A stretch of 42,274 bases of DNA from Candidatus Aenigmatarchaeota archaeon (GTDB lineage Archaea; Aenigmatarchaeota; Aenigmatarchaeia; GW2011-AR5), in the NCBI GenBank assembly GCA_016180925.1, contig JACPAH010000001.1, positions 1 to 42,274 on the forward strand, read 5' to 3'. Of this stretch, positions 15,692-23,551 are shown one piece after another. The translations under genes and the position numbers were made by a program. Position 1 is the stretch's first letter. Every line of letters starts with the position of its first letter. The notes under the pieces are model-generated. The model was not told the DNA's origin. It saw only the letters and a program-made list of their open reading frames with translations, and did no database searches.

Positions 15692-15997
15692 TGAGATAAG
15701 GTTTATTAAGAAATGCGTCTGCACATTCAGGCTTAAGCTTATATCCAGATGCGCATATGACAGGGGTGTGCTCATGCTTTTCTCTGGATATCGTCATGAC
15801 CCGAATTCCGTCAATATCGGGAAGCGACAAATCAACAACCGCAATGTCGTATCTCAATCCCCGCTCAATATCATGTATTGCTTCTCCCCCTTGCGCATAA
15901 CACAAAAACTCATACCCGCGGGGATTCAACTGTCTTGGCATTGGCTGGTATATATAAACTTATGCTCATCTTCAACAAAGAGAACTCTTCCTCCCAT
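15636..15997 (-). pseudogene. Stand-alone response-regulator receiver domain with a frameshift
   Basis: A first frame from ATG 15997 reads MGGRVLFVEDEHK and then stops after about 23 codons. A second frame resumes with VYIYQPMPRQLNPRGYEF and continues through YDIAVVDLSLPDIDG (phospho-Asp region) and FLNKPY (conserved Lys) to the stop at 15636. Joined by one base change near 15960, they give a full-length receiver domain of about 118 residues. It is either a recent pseudogene or a sequencing/assembly error. No histidine kinase is nearby. The 3' end overlaps pepA. Confidence 0.7.
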
Positions 15998-16040
15998 ATC
16001 TTGCAGCTATTTTATTATAATTATTAATAACAGTATAATC

Positions 16041-16133
16041 ATGCAGGACAAGCAGGAAGCATTCGAGCGCCGGAAGAAGAAAGGCAGGAAGGTTTACAGG
16101 AAAGGCATCGGGAGAAGGGTAAAACTAAAATAG
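16041..16133 (+). CDS. Possible 30-residue highly basic peptide
   Basis: A short frame starts at ATG 16041 and ends at TAG 16131-16133. Sixteen of its 30 residues are Lys or Arg, with runs such as ERRKKKGRKVYRK. The stretch upstream is AT-rich (TTATTATAATTATTAATAAC), giving a plausible TATA box. It could be a ribosomal or RNA-binding microprotein. No family was matched, and a chance frame is possible. Confidence 0.4.
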   Translation: MQDKQEAFERRKKKGRKVYRKGIGRRVKLK

Positions 16134-16183
16134 ACTCCAATGTTTTAATGATGATTTAAATAATTTCACTCAAAAGTAATACA

Positions 16184-16720
16184 ATGAACCTTGAAGGAAA
16201 GCGCGTTATCATTCTCTGTGCGGAAGATTTCCAGGACATGGAGCTCATGTATCCTTACTACAGGCTCATCGAGGAAGGCGCAGACGTTTTCGTCGTCGGG
16301 GTGAAGGACGGTGAATACAAGGGCAAATACGGATATCCTGTAGAGACGAATGGCAGCATAGACCAGCATGACCCTGCGGAATGCGACGCAGTCATAATTC
16401 CGGGCGGGTGGGCGCCGGACAAGCTGAGGCGCAGCAAGGATATCCTCAATTTCATAAAGGCAATGAATGAGGAAGGGAAGATAGTCGCCGCCATATGCCA
16501 CGGCCCCTGGGTTCTTGTGAGTGCAGGCGTCGCCAACGGCCGCAGGATGACGTGCTTCAATGCGATAAAGGATGATATAGTGAATGCCGGCGCCGAATAT
16601 TCCGACGAGTCCGTGATAATAGACGAAAACATAGTCACCTCAAGGACGCCTGACGACCTCCCGGACTTCTGCCGTGCCGTCATAGGCCTTCTGCAGCTCA
16701 AGAAAGCCGAAGCCGAGTAA
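16184..16720 (+). CDS. DJ-1/PfpI family protein
   Basis: The 178-residue protein has the DJ-1/PfpI layout: VIILCAEDFQD with the conserved Glu14, PGGWAPDKLR, then the nucleophile elbow AAICHGPW with C105 and H106. Family members include PfpI proteases and deglycase or glyoxalase III enzymes. The sequence does not separate these. Length equals that of PfpI. A TTTAAATA box at about 16154-16161 precedes the ATG. Confidence 0.88.
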   Translation: MNLEGKRVIILCAEDFQDMELMYPYYRLIEEGADVFVVGVKDGEYKGKYGYPVETNGSIDQHDPAECDAVIIPGGWAPDKLRRSKDILNFIKAMNEEGKIVAAICHGPWVLVSAGVANGRRMTCFNAIKDDIVNAGAEYSDESVIIDENIVTSRTPDDLPDFCRAVIGLLQLKKAEAE

Positions 16721-16769
16721 GTTTTTGCGTTTTCTAAATCTTATAAACATTTGCGGCATATAGACGAGA

Positions 16770-17381
16770 ATGACAGTAATAAAGGAAATCATGAAGGATA
16801 TCTGGTCCTGGCACCTTTACAACGACATAAAGGGGGTGGACTTCAACGGCTTCCTCGTCAAGACGGGTAAAAAAGAGTGGATAGCCATAGACCCTGCAAC
16901 ATTTACTGACCTCAACCACCTGAAGAAGTTCAAGCTCAGCGCTCTCCTGCTGACGAATGCCGACCACGCCCGCGACGCGAAGAAGTTCAGGGAATTCTTC
17001 CAGTGCAAAATACTTGTCAACGAGAAGGACGCGCCGCTCCTGGAGGACGTGAAAGCCGACGGGACGTTCAAGAACGGCGACGCCATACACGGGATGCGCG
17101 TCGTGGAAGTGCCGGACAACAAGACGCCGGGCGAGTCCGCCTTCCTGTGGGAAGAGCGCAGGATACTTTTTGTGGGCGACGCCGTCGTGGGAAAGCCCAT
17201 GTGGAAGCTCAATCTCCTTGCAGACGACAAGTACAAAGACGTGCAGAAAGCCAGGGAAGGAATAAAAGTCCTTTACAACCTGGACTACGGCACCATGCTG
17301 CTCGGCGACGGCGAGCACCCCAAGGACAAAGGAAAGGAATACCTAAAAGACTTCTTCACCAGGCATGGAATTCGGATTTAA
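16770..17381 (+). CDS. Metallo-beta-lactamase-fold protein lacking canonical metal ligands
   Basis: The 203-residue protein threads like an MBL domain: AIDPATFTDL (strand with the first Asp), LLLTNADHARDAKKF in place of the THxHxDH motif, VPDNKTPGESAF in place of HTPGH, FVGDAVVG for the GD motif, and GDGEHP near the end. The first two His of the motif are Asn and Asp, and the PGH His is Glu. Normal Zn chemistry is therefore unlikely, though a few alternative ligands (D, H, D) remain. It may bind a different metal or be non-catalytic. A TTATAAAC box sits upstream. Confidence 0.65.
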   Translation: MTVIKEIMKDIWSWHLYNDIKGVDFNGFLVKTGKKEWIAIDPATFTDLNHLKKFKLSALLLTNADHARDAKKFREFFQCKILVNEKDAPLLEDVKADGTFKNGDAIHGMRVVEVPDNKTPGESAFLWEERRILFVGDAVVGKPMWKLNLLADDKYKDVQKAREGIKVLYNLDYGTMLLGDGEHPKDKGKEYLKDFFTRHGIRI

Positions 17382-17433
17382 ATCGGCATTTTACCAAATG
17401 CCGATTAATCCGATTTTCTGCGAAAATCGGATT
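17381..17433 (+). terminator. Twin perfect hairpins after the MBL-fold gene
   Basis: AATCGGCATT/AATGCCGATT (17381-17406) is followed at once by AATCCGATTTTC/GAAAATCGGATT (17407-17433), then two more AAATCGGATTT-like repeats and an AT stretch. They directly follow the stop codon and could end transcription or stabilise the mRNA. The gap from here to 17795 holds no convincing gene, only the hairpin elements listed next. Confidence 0.5.
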
Positions 17434-17468
17434 TAAATCGGATTTAAATAGGTTTTCAGGATTGTAAT

Positions 17469-17553
17469 TCAAGGGCATCACATTCCATATGAAGTAAGAG
17501 TCGCGGAGCCAGAGGCTCTGCTTGCTTCAGGAAAAATCATAGCCCTTTGCAGA
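17469..17553 (+). repeat. CTCA/TGCAGA-type hairpin module
   Basis: The outer stem TCAAGGGC (from 17469) pairs with GCCCTTTG and ends GCAGA at 17553. A GGAGCC-AGAG-GGCTC-like inner hairpin lies at about 17505-17520. The 3' boundary GCAGATGATA matches the modules at 5177 and 7700. A TTTTATAAAG box (about 17561-17570) follows. Confidence 0.5.
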
Positions 17554-17703
17554 TGATAATTTTATAAAGACTGGCAGAAGATGAATACTATGGCAGCGAA
17601 ACTTTGCGGTTTCTGGCGGCATTGCTAGTTCTTCTTAGGCAGACGTTTCCATATTCAAGGGTTCTATTCCTTTCAGGACTTTGCATCTGGTTCGTCTATG
17701 TCC

Positions 17704-17755
17704 TCAAAGGAGCTTCGCTCCTTTGGGATGTCAACGAAACGAAGTTTCGTTGCAA
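17704..17755 (+). repeat. Two adjacent small hairpins upstream of the trpD-like gene
   Basis: CAAAGGAGC-TTC-GCTCCTTTG is followed by CAACGAAAC-GAA-GTTTCGTTG. They have the same design as the small modules near 4591 and 5029 (CAAAG stem, 3-nt loop). They end about 40 nt before the Shine-Dalgarno-preceded ATG at 17796. Confidence 0.5.
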
Positions 17756-17859
17756 CACAGATTACGGTCTGTATAATTATATGGAGGTGCAATACATGAA
17801 AAATATGCAAGAAAAAGGGGATTGCCGGTGGCTATGTCCCCATATATAAAATTGAGGAA

Positions 17860-19008
17860 TTGAGAGAGAAAGCGGAAAGATTTAGCGTAAACGACATGCT
17901 CAAGCAGAGAGCGTATCGCGTCAGGCCTCTGGACTTTGAATCATCTTATCTTCTCGGAATATACGTCCTTTCCCCTTACAGCAAAGCCCCGAGGAAACTT
18001 TTCAGGGGAAACAGGCGGCTTGCGGAGATACAAAGCACAGCCGCGCTTTGCGCGTTCCATAACGCAGGGATTTACGGGTCTGAAGCATCGGCAGAACAAA
18101 TAGCGGGCATATGCGCGGCGGTCTTCGATTACGACATAGCGGCGTCGGAAAGCGGATTCCTCGCTCCTGATGTTGAATACGCAGTGGACAACTGCGGCAT
18201 GGGAGGCGACCTTTACAGGACGCCCAATGTCAGCACGCTGGCTGCGCTTATAGCGGCTGCGGACGGCATAACGGTGTGCAAACACGGTTCTCCAGGAAAC
18301 ACCGATTCAACCGGCAGCAGCGATTTTCTTCTCCATCTCGGGCTTGACTTATTCGCTCCAAAAGAATGTGTAGAGAAATCTGCGGGACAGCTCTGCTTTG
18401 GATATACGGACGCCCTTGACACCAGATACAAGACCATCCATGTCCAGACGCACAAAACGGCAAAACTGGCTCATATGAACGACATAATAGGGCCTATAAC
18501 AAACCCCCTTGATCCCAAGCTGATGAAGAGACGCATCCTTGGAGTCAACCATCTTATGGAGCCGAAGAGGGTCGCTGAAGCCTACAGGATACTGAATGAA
18601 AGAGGCATCACAAACCTGCAGCACGGACTTTTCGTGAGGGGCTTCGTCGATGAAGGCGGGAACGGCGGCATAGACGAGGCGTCCGTGTTTGGCGGAACAT
18701 CCGTTGCAGAGCTCGAATATGGAAGCATCAAAACATACGAGCTGCGTGCAGAGGACTTCGGAATAAAGACACAGCCGTACGAAGAGCCTCCGGAAGAAAA
18801 GGCTGAATTCAGCAGGCAGATACTCGAAGGGAAAGTAAAAGGCGCTCCAAGAGACCTCGTGATAGCCAATGCGGCGCTCCTCGAATACCTTGCAAAGGGC
18901 ATTGATATCAGAGAAGGCTTCAGCAGGTCCATGGAAATCCTGGAATCCGGAAAGGCCCGGGAGAAAGCGGAAGAGATAGTGGAATTTTCGGGGAGGGGTG
19001 GGAAATGA
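17860..19008 (+). CDS. TrpD-like class IV phosphoribosyltransferase
   Basis: The frame from TTG 17860 gives 382 residues, with anthranilate phosphoribosyltransferase motifs: CGMGGD (112-117, usually GTGGD) for PRPP, NVSTLAALIAAADG, CKHGSPGN (usually KHGNRSV), GSSDFLLHLGLDL, IIGPITNP, and GIDEASVFGGTSVAEL with the Mg-binding D272-E273. The R of KHGNR is missing, so the acceptor may not be anthranilate. No other trp gene is near. The true start is probably ATG 17796 (GGAGGTG ribosome-binding site at 17783). Its frame is one base off, breaking at AAAAAGGGG (17812-17820). It is ATGA-coupled to the HAD gene. Confidence 0.82.
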   Translation: MREKAERFSVNDMLKQRAYRVRPLDFESSYLLGIYVLSPYSKAPRKLFRGNRRLAEIQSTAALCAFHNAGIYGSEASAEQIAGICAAVFDYDIAASESGFLAPDVEYAVDNCGMGGDLYRTPNVSTLAALIAAADGITVCKHGSPGNTDSTGSSDFLLHLGLDLFAPKECVEKSAGQLCFGYTDALDTRYKTIHVQTHKTAKLAHMNDIIGPITNPLDPKLMKRRILGVNHLMEPKRVAEAYRILNERGITNLQHGLFVRGFVDEGGNGGIDEASVFGGTSVAELEYGSIKTYELRAEDFGIKTQPYEEPPEEKAEFSRQILEGKVKGAPRDLVIANAALLEYLAKGIDIREGFSRSMEILESGKAREKAEEIVEFSGRGGK

Positions 19009-19634
19009 TAAGATATGCCATCTTCGACAACGACGGAACGACGTACAGGATGCCGGAGGGCTTTGTGGAGGCTGTAATGGATTCCCTCATAAGATATGCG
19101 GCAGGCGAGCTTATGCTCTCGTATGATGAGACGAGCGCCGAACGTTCGAGGCTGGTAGAGAAATACAGGGTCAGGTGCACCGAGTTTGTCTTCGGAGAGG
19201 AGTATGGAATGAAATACGAGGGTTTTGTGCAGAATGCTTACATGAAGGTGCCACTGGAAGATTTCATACATCCTGATATAAGGCTTGCGCGTACTCTGGA
19301 GCGAATGAACATGCCAAAATCCATCCTTACCAACAATCCATCAGAATTCGGCAAGAGGATTCTGGAGCTTCTTGGCATTGCCGACATGTTCGAGCGTGTG
19401 ATAGGGAGCAGGGAGGTCGGCTTCCGGCTGAAGCCTGAAAAGGAAGCCTTTGAAAGGGCGCTGAAAATCACAGGTTATGAGCCGCTGGAAACTTTGTTTG
19501 TTGATGACACCCCAGAAAACCACGCATGCGCCAAGGAACTTGGCATGACAACAGTACTCATGGGACAAGGCGAATACCCTTATGTAGACTATCCAATAAG
19601 GGAAATATACGACATCGAGAGGTGCATAAAATGA
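19005..19634 (+). CDS. HAD hydrolase, pyrimidine 5'-nucleotidase-like
   Basis: The 209-residue HAD phosphatase has FDNDGTTY (nucleophile D8 and D10), SILTNNPSEF (motif II Thr/Asn), KPEKEAF (motif III Lys) and FVDDTPEN (motif IV). The helical cap between about 15 and 95 fits subfamily IA, and the overall pattern resembles SDT1/PHM8 pyrimidine 5'-nucleotidases. It probably dephosphorylates a nucleoside monophosphate or sugar phosphate. The ATG overlaps the trpD-like stop, and its own stop overlaps the nucleoside hydrolase start, so the three genes are translationally coupled. Confidence 0.82.
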   Translation: MIRYAIFDNDGTTYRMPEGFVEAVMDSLIRYAAGELMLSYDETSAERSRLVEKYRVRCTEFVFGEEYGMKYEGFVQNAYMKVPLEDFIHPDIRLARTLERMNMPKSILTNNPSEFGKRILELLGIADMFERVIGSREVGFRLKPEKEAFERALKITGYEPLETLFVDDTPENHACAKELGMTTVLMGQGEYPYVDYPIREIYDIERCIK

Positions 19635-20530
19635 AAAATATAATAATAGACACCGACCCGGGTCATGATGACGCGCTCGCAATAATGCTTGCAGTGAAGT
19701 CGGGCATGTTCAACATACGCGCCGTAACGACCGTTGCAGGCAACTCGACAATAGAAAACACGACAAGGAATGCGAGATATATTCTGAAGCTTCTCGGCAG
19801 GGAAGACATACCGGTCTATTCCGGAGCTGAAAAGCCGCTGAAAAGGGAACTCGTACAGGCGGCAGTCCATGGGAAAAGCGGGTTTGAAGGCTTAGACCCG
19901 CAAAATGACGCAAACCTCACCGGAAATGCCGCGGAAAAAATAATATCCATCGCCGGCGAGGGAAATGTAACCCTGATAACACTGGGGCCGCTGACAAACA
20001 TAGCCACAGCCATAAAACAGAATCCGGAAGCGATGTCGAAACTGAAAGAAATAGTGATGATGGGCGGAGCCATAAGGGTTCCGGGAAACAAGAGCCGCAC
20101 CGCGGAATTCAACATCTTTGTCGACCCGGAAGCAGCCGACATAGTGTTCAGGTTTCCTGCAAAGAAGACATTAGTGCCGCTTGACGCGTGCAATCATGTC
20201 AAGCTGCAGCTCGAGGATTTTGAGAGAATAGGCGGCAAATTGCGCGAGCCTGCAATTGCAATGATGAAACCGTACATCAGAAACATAAAAAATAACGAAG
20301 GTGTGAGCGCAGCACTGATGTACGATCCGCTTACAATATATTCCATCATGAATCCTTCAGCCTGCATGAAAGGCTTGTATAATGTCATGGTGGAAACAAA
20401 GGGCGAACTGACAAGCGGCATGAGCGTCGCAGATATGAGAAAGAAATGCGGGAAGCCAAACATGACAGTAATAGAAAGGATAGACAGTGAGGCATTCAAA
20501 AACGACTTCATCAGGATACTTTCAGGCTAA
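19631..20530 (+). CDS. Inosine/uridine-preferring nucleoside hydrolase-like
   Basis: From ATG 19631 (overlapping the HAD stop) the protein has 299 residues. The N-terminus IIIDTDPGHDDALAIML carries the Ca-binding Asp cluster D7, D9, D13, D14. VTLITLGPLTNIA and MMGGAIRVPGN follow. The C-terminal motif is ALMYDPLTI with Y231-D232, where most family members have His-Asp-Pro. Nucleoside hydrolases split ribonucleosides into base and ribose. The His to Tyr change at the leaving-group acid site suggests an unusual substrate. Its place in the operon points to base release after the HAD step. Confidence 0.88.
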   Translation: MKNIIIDTDPGHDDALAIMLAVKSGMFNIRAVTTVAGNSTIENTTRNARYILKLLGREDIPVYSGAEKPLKRELVQAAVHGKSGFEGLDPQNDANLTGNAAEKIISIAGEGNVTLITLGPLTNIATAIKQNPEAMSKLKEIVMMGGAIRVPGNKSRTAEFNIFVDPEAADIVFRFPAKKTLVPLDACNHVKLQLEDFERIGGKLREPAIAMMKPYIRNIKNNEGVSAALMYDPLTIYSIMNPSACMKGLYNVMVETKGELTSGMSVADMRKKCGKPNMTVIERIDSEAFKNDFIRILSG

Positions 20531-20943
20531 ACATCCAGCACAACCCGCGCCTTCCATACCTTGCCGTGCTTCACCTCAAACATGTGCATCGTCACGGCCT
20601 TCACGTCAACCAGCATCTCGTGCTCCTTCATGTCAAGCTTTTCGCCGAGGATTTCGCCTGAAAGAGAAGTCTCCGATACCTTCAGCTTGAATTTGCCGAA
20701 GACCATGACTTTAGAATCCTTCAGGAATATAAGCTCTTCGAGGAACGCGTAAAGCAGTTTCCCGACATTCTCGGCCTTCAGTGAAAGTTTTTTCCTGACT
20801 TTAGGCTTTATGGTCTTCAAATCTTTAACCATCGTCAATGTCACGGCTTCTGCAGCCGACACGAACATCTCCTCAAGCGTTTTGCCTCTCGCCTCGAACG
20901 CGACGTCCGCAAGCGATATGCCTTCAAGGAACTTGTAGCTCAT
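20527..20943 (-). CDS. Archease (RtcB activator)
   Basis: From ATG 20943 the protein has 138 residues and matches archease throughout: MSYKFLEGISLADVAFEARG at the start, LYAFLEELIFLKD in the middle, and the VDVKAVTMHMFEV strand near the end. Archease binds metal at conserved Asp residues (here SLADVAF) and promotes guanylation and turnover of the RNA ligase RtcB, encoded 3 kb away. The ATG lies 22 nt below an ATTTATATAAG box. It is convergent with the nucleoside hydrolase (4-nt overlap). Confidence 0.93.
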   Translation of the reverse strand: MSYKFLEGISLADVAFEARGKTLEEMFVSAAEAVTLTMVKDLKTIKPKVRKKLSLKAENVGKLLYAFLEELIFLKDSKVMVFGKFKLKVSETSLSGEILGEKLDMKEHEMLVDVKAVTMHMFEVKHGKVWKARVVLDV

Positions 20944-20975
20944 GTGTTTTAATAAAATTATACGCTTATATAAAT
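20944..20975. promoter_or_regulatory. Divergent archease/asd promoter region
   Basis: Only 32 bp separate the two start codons. The minus strand has ATTTATATAAG (20975-20965), suited to archease. The plus strand has TTTTAATAAAATTATA (20947-20962), suited to a leaderless asd transcript. The two TATA regions interleave, so the promoters probably compete. Confidence 0.5.
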
Positions 20976-22094
20976 ATGAAAAAATTAAGGGCCGGAATAT
21001 TGGGGGCAACGGGCTCAGCCGGCATGGAATTTGTAAATGCCCTATACGACCATCCATGGCTTGAGATAGACGGCTTGCACGCATCACCAAAAAATGCAGG
21101 AAAGCCATTTTCCGAGGCTACAACCTTTGATACCGGGCATCTTCCGGAAGGAATAAAAAACAGGACGGTCAGAAGCCTGGGAGAAATCGGTTCCGACTAT
21201 GATGTGATATGCTCGGCCCTGCCTTCGGATATCGCAAGGGATGTGGAAGGCGAGTGCGCAAGACATACTCCTGTCATAAGCACAACATCGGCTTACAGAT
21301 ACGAAAGCGATGTACCGATTATTATAACAGAAATAAACTCAGACCATTACAGACTTATCGAGGCCCAAAGAAGAAGGGGATGGAACGGGTGGGTTGCTCC
21401 CGGGCCTAACTGCACAACTGTGGGGCTTGTCATGTCCCTTCACCCCCTGCATCAAGCGCTTGGCATCAGAAGGGTTTATATGTCGTCATCCCAGGCTGTT
21501 TCAGGCGGCGGCTATTCCCTCCTGCGGAGATGGGAATCCCAGAGAATGCCGGAACTCCCGGAGCCTGTTCGTTCCTATGAACCAATAGAAATCAGGGGGG
21601 ATGTCAGGGTAGAAGGAAATGTCATCGGTCATATACCCAAAGAGGAGGAAAAGGTGCAAACAGAGACAGGAAAAATTCTTGGAAACTACAGAGAAGGCAT
21701 GGTAGTTCCTGCTGATTTTGAAATCGAGTGCTTATGCTCCAGAGTGCCGGTAGTCGACGGCCATTACGAAGCCGTCTTTGTCGAAACTGAAAAATCGTGC
21801 AGCGCGGAAGGCGCGGCAGAACTGTATGAAAGTGCAAATGAACGTAATAGAGATAGATTTGGCAGCTTGCCGTCAAGCCCGAGGCAGACTTTTTATGTTC
21901 TAGACAGGCCTCCGATGCCTCTTTATGACGCATATATCGGAGGCGGCATGTCAGTTGCAGTAGGCAGAATCCAAGAAACGCCCCACGGGTTAAAATACCA
22001 GGTTTTGTCCAACAACGTCGTAAAGGGCGCGGCAAAGGGCATGGTTCAGGTTGCGGAATACTTGGCAAGCATCGGTTTTCTGGAGGCTAAATAA
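20976..22094 (+). CDS. asd: Aspartate-semialdehyde dehydrogenase
   Basis: From ATG 20976 the protein has 372 residues. The N-terminus LRAGILGATGSAGMEFV is the NADP-binding Rossmann turn (GxTGxxG), and the active-site Cys is C146 in PGPNCTT. SSSQAVSGGGY and GMSVAVGRI complete the archaeal/fungal-type ASADH pattern. It reduces aspartyl phosphate to aspartate semialdehyde for Thr, Met or Lys synthesis. Length is slightly more than the usual 350. No other biosynthetic gene for these amino acids is in the window. Confidence 0.93.
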   Translation: MKKLRAGILGATGSAGMEFVNALYDHPWLEIDGLHASPKNAGKPFSEATTFDTGHLPEGIKNRTVRSLGEIGSDYDVICSALPSDIARDVEGECARHTPVISTTSAYRYESDVPIIITEINSDHYRLIEAQRRRGWNGWVAPGPNCTTVGLVMSLHPLHQALGIRRVYMSSSQAVSGGGYSLLRRWESQRMPELPEPVRSYEPIEIRGDVRVEGNVIGHIPKEEEKVQTETGKILGNYREGMVVPADFEIECLCSRVPVVDGHYEAVFVETEKSCSAEGAAELYESANERNRDRFGSLPSSPRQTFYVLDRPPMPLYDAYIGGGMSVAVGRIQETPHGLKYQVLSNNVVKGAAKGMVQVAEYLASIGFLEAK

Positions 22095-22968
22095 CACACT
22101 TCCTCACTGCTTCGGATATTTCCTTTTCCACGCTTTTGACTCCCTTCCCTATGAAAACCAGCTTGGTCTTTTCGGCAGGAAACTCCTCAAGGTCATAACG
22201 CCCGGCAACATAATTGAAGATATATGATGCGTCTTCAAAGACTGCAAACCCCTTAGCCCTGTATATGTCTTCTGGCATGGACTTGACGAATGAAACGAAC
22301 TTTTCCATGTCAAGCCTGCCGGCCTCTACCGAGAAGAATTGCATGTTCTCGTCCTCTATGTGGCTGTGCTCGTGCATGTCGACGTATTTTGAGGAATAAA
22401 TGCCGAAAAGCAGGTTTATGTCGGCATTGCACTTGACAGTCCGGAGCTTGACGGCCTTCGGGTTGAGCTCGTGTATCTTCTCCTCGACCTCCTCCAGCTG
22501 CTTTTCTGTAACGAGGTCTTTCTTGTTGACGAGTATTATGTCAGCCATCTCGAGCTGCACCCTTCCGGTATAGCCGATGCTGGGATATTTCATCATGGAA
22601 TCCGCGTCCGCTACGGTGATTATGGAGTCAAGCCTGACGCCTTTTATGTTCTCGTCTATATCCACGACGATAGCGTCGGGCTCGGCGACGCCCGTCGTCT
22701 CCACGACTATATGCTCGGGCTTCGCTTTTTCTATCACTTCCTTCACGGCAGCCTCGAACTCGCCCGTGAGGGAACAGCACACACAGCCGCCGGACAGCTC
22801 CACCATGTCCACATTCTTCCCTTTTATGATTTCGCCGTCGATGCCGACCTCGCCGAACTCGTTCATTATCACAGCGAGCTTTCGGTTGCTGTCGCTGAGT
22901 ATGCGGCGCAGGAGCGTGGTCTTTCCGCTGCCCAGGTAGCCAGTTATGACGGATATGGGGATGCGCAT
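22087..22968 (-). CDS. COG0523/CobW-family GTPase metal chaperone
   Basis: The 293-residue G3E GTPase has Walker A GYLGSGKTT (10-18), the family-defining metal site CVCC at 62-65, ETTGVAEP, and NKKD for guanine specificity. A short His/Asp/Glu run, DMHEHSHIED (about 194-203), could bind metal, and the C-terminal CobW domain follows. Such proteins deliver Zn, Co or other metals to client enzymes using GTP. The client is unknown. The 3' end overlaps asd convergently by 8 nt. Confidence 0.92.
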   Translation of the reverse strand: MRIPISVITGYLGSGKTTLLRRILSDSNRKLAVIMNEFGEVGIDGEIIKGKNVDMVELSGGCVCCSLTGEFEAAVKEVIEKAKPEHIVVETTGVAEPDAIVVDIDENIKGVRLDSIITVADADSMMKYPSIGYTGRVQLEMADIILVNKKDLVTEKQLEEVEEKIHELNPKAVKLRTVKCNADINLLFGIYSSKYVDMHEHSHIEDENMQFFSVEAGRLDMEKFVSFVKSMPEDIYRAKGFAVFEDASYIFNYVAGRYDLEEFPAEKTKLVFIGKGVKSVEKEISEAVRKCVI

Positions 22969-22992
22969 AACAATCTCTTGGAAGAAGTGGTT

Positions 22993-23169
22993 TTAAGGGT
23001 TATTCCGTTTTGCCTTTACAGCTTTCTTCATCAGTCTTTTCCTTAACTTGTACGTATTTCTATGCATGGCATAGGCATTCCAGCTATCGATACACCCAAG
23101 AATATCATGTTTATCCAAAATACCATTCCTGTACATCTCGATAAAATCATCTGCTCTTTGGCTCCATGT
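22993..23169 (-). pseudogene. C-terminal remnant of a group II/DGR-type reverse transcriptase
   Basis: Directly after the vapC stop, the minus-strand frame reads 58 residues to a stop at 22995-22993. They include FIEMYRNGILDKHDIL followed by SWNAYAMHRNTYKLRKRL. In reverse transcriptases of group II introns, retron-like and DGR elements, the C-terminal thumb commonly ends with an nG..d..di..s..SW..ha...NTY.LRk pattern, which this matches closely. No catalytic domain, intron core or template/variable repeat is seen around it. It is a decayed fragment. Confidence 0.6.
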
Positions 23170-23550
23170 TCAGTAAGGCTCTTCCACACGAATTTCCTTT
23201 ATTTTCCCGAAGTCTTTTGCATTTTTTGTCCATAAAATGCAGTTTTCATGAAAAGCCGTGGCAGCTATGATGCAATCAATAAGGGACACATCATAATTTC
23301 TTCTGAATTCCGCGGCTTTTCGCAGGATTTTTTCGCTGATATTTATCTTGGTGAAAATCCCCAGCAAATCCAGAGTTTTTTCCATAACATTCTCTTTGCT
23401 GCAGTCTTTGCCCGACAACATCTCTCCTTCGGTAATCATTGAAATGAGCCCTGCAATCTCTTTTTTTACCATCCTTGTCATCAGCTCTACGGCCGGCGCA
23501 TAGCCCCTTGATTCATCAACCAGAATTCCTGTGTCAAAAACAGCTCTCAT
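23170..23550 (-). CDS. vapC: VapC-type PIN-domain toxin
   Basis: This is a 126-residue PIN domain with its acidic quartet at D6 (VFDTG), E41 (MITEGE), D92 (SLIDCIIAATA) and D113 (TKNAKDF). VapC toxins are Mg-dependent ribonucleases that cut specific RNAs. The gene follows the vapB-like antitoxin by one nucleotide, the standard operon order. Its stop abuts the reverse-transcriptase remnant, so the 3' junction may mark an old insertion or deletion. Confidence 0.92.
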   Translation of the reverse strand: MRAVFDTGILVDESRGYAPAVELMTRMVKKEIAGLISMITEGEMLSGKDCSKENVMEKTLDLLGIFTKINISEKILRKAAEFRRNYDVSLIDCIIAATAFHENCILWTKNAKDFGKIKEIRVEEPY

Positions 23551-23551
23551 T

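Noticed and set aside
17604-17849. 81-codon frame before the trpD-like gene
   Set aside because: It runs through two perfect hairpins and has no protein-like composition. Only its last codons from ATG 17796 matter as a possible start for the next gene.
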